Of a stretch of 14,913 nucleotides of DNA, positions 14,662-14,913 are shown in pieces (positions within the stretch are counted from its first letter, which is position 1; each line of letters starts with the position of its first letter). Source of the DNA: Bacteroidota bacterium (GTDB lineage Bacteria; Bacteroidota; Ignavibacteria; Ignavibacteriales; Melioribacteraceae). The notes beneath the pieces are model-generated. The model did no database searches. It had not been told where the DNA came from and saw nothing but the letters and a program-made list of their open reading frames with translations. The DNA lies in assembly GCA_023381535.1 (NCBI GenBank), contig JAMCSN010000274.1, forward strand, positions 1-14,913, read 5' to 3'. Both the position numbers and the translations under genes were made by a program.

Positions 14662-14913
14662 ATGACCAAGAAGAGAATAGGAATTGGTATTGATCTTGGC
14701 GGAACAGCGCTGAAAATTGGGATTGTTGATCACGATGGAAAAATTCTGAAAAAAATTTCCGTTGATAGCAATGCAGACAAAGGACCCGATGCGGTAATTC
14801 GACAGATCATTAAAGGAACTCATCAAATCTTGGAATCTGCGAAAGTGAAAAACTACGGGATCGGTATTGGCGCGCCGGGTGCGGTAAGTTTGAAAAAAGG
14901 TGTGGTAATCATA
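14662..14913 (+). CDS. ROK family protein (sugar kinase or glucokinase-like), 5' part
   Basis: 84 codons are visible before the window ends. ATG 14662 follows AAGAGAG at about 4 nt. IGIDLGGTALKIGIVD (9-23) is the ATP-binding phosphate-1 motif of the ROK/actin-like ATPase fold, and GIGIGAPGAV (66-75) is the family's second conserved segment. There is no N-terminal helix-turn-helix, so a sugar kinase is more likely than a ROK repressor. The substrate-binding and zinc-binding parts lie outside the window. It is probably the last visible gene of the operon beginning at 11571. Confidence 0.88.
   Translation, partial: MTKKRIGIGIDLGGTALKIGIVDHDGKILKKISVDSNADKGPDAVIRQIIKGTHQILESAKVKNYGIGIGAPGAVSLKKGVVII

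Overview
The window looks like a chromosomal piece of an Ignavibacteria/Chlorobi- or Bacteroidetes-type bacterium. Three consecutive secreted-protein genes end in the type IX secretion (T9SS) type-A sorting domain with the QNYPNPFNP signature, and a T9SS plug protein (DUF5103 family) is encoded further along. The assignment rests on recognised motifs only; no database search was possible.

Layout. Positions 1-7045 form an AT-rich accessory half on the + strand. It holds an unrecognised 308-aa protein, then a secreted alpha/beta-hydrolase, a secreted glycoside-hydrolase-like protein and a secreted metallo-beta-lactamase-fold protein. The last is decayed: its start reads ACG behind a good ribosome binding site, and an in-frame TAA cuts its sorting domain. 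A small two-helix membrane protein follows. Next comes a 1-kb island without ordinary genes. It contains a degenerate 21-bp tandem array (16 units in perfect phase, 6226-6561) and a small antitoxin-like gene, with a related short palindromic element on each side (about 6005-6090 and 6914-7043).

Positions 7050-11053 lie on the - strand and look like core genome. From upstream to downstream they encode crcB (fluoride channel), a DUF190 protein, a PAP2-family phosphatase, then nfnA and nfnB, the electron-bifurcating NADH-dependent ferredoxin:NADP+ oxidoreductase. Stop/start overlaps (ATGA) join DUF190 to PAP2 and nfnA to nfnB.

Positions 11191-14913 lie on the + strand and diverge from crcB. They hold a small putative exported protein, then a tight run of overlapping genes: a 79-aa protein with an Sm-like sequence pattern, the T9SS plug protein, a Gfo/Idh/MocA dehydrogenase, an LEA-2-like lipoprotein and the start of a ROK-family kinase/regulator that runs off the window.

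Functional picture. The plug protein belongs to the export machinery that would carry the sorting-domain enzymes of the left half to the cell surface. NfnAB balances NADH, NADPH and ferredoxin, and CrcB exports fluoride. The most unusual region is the island at 6000-7045.
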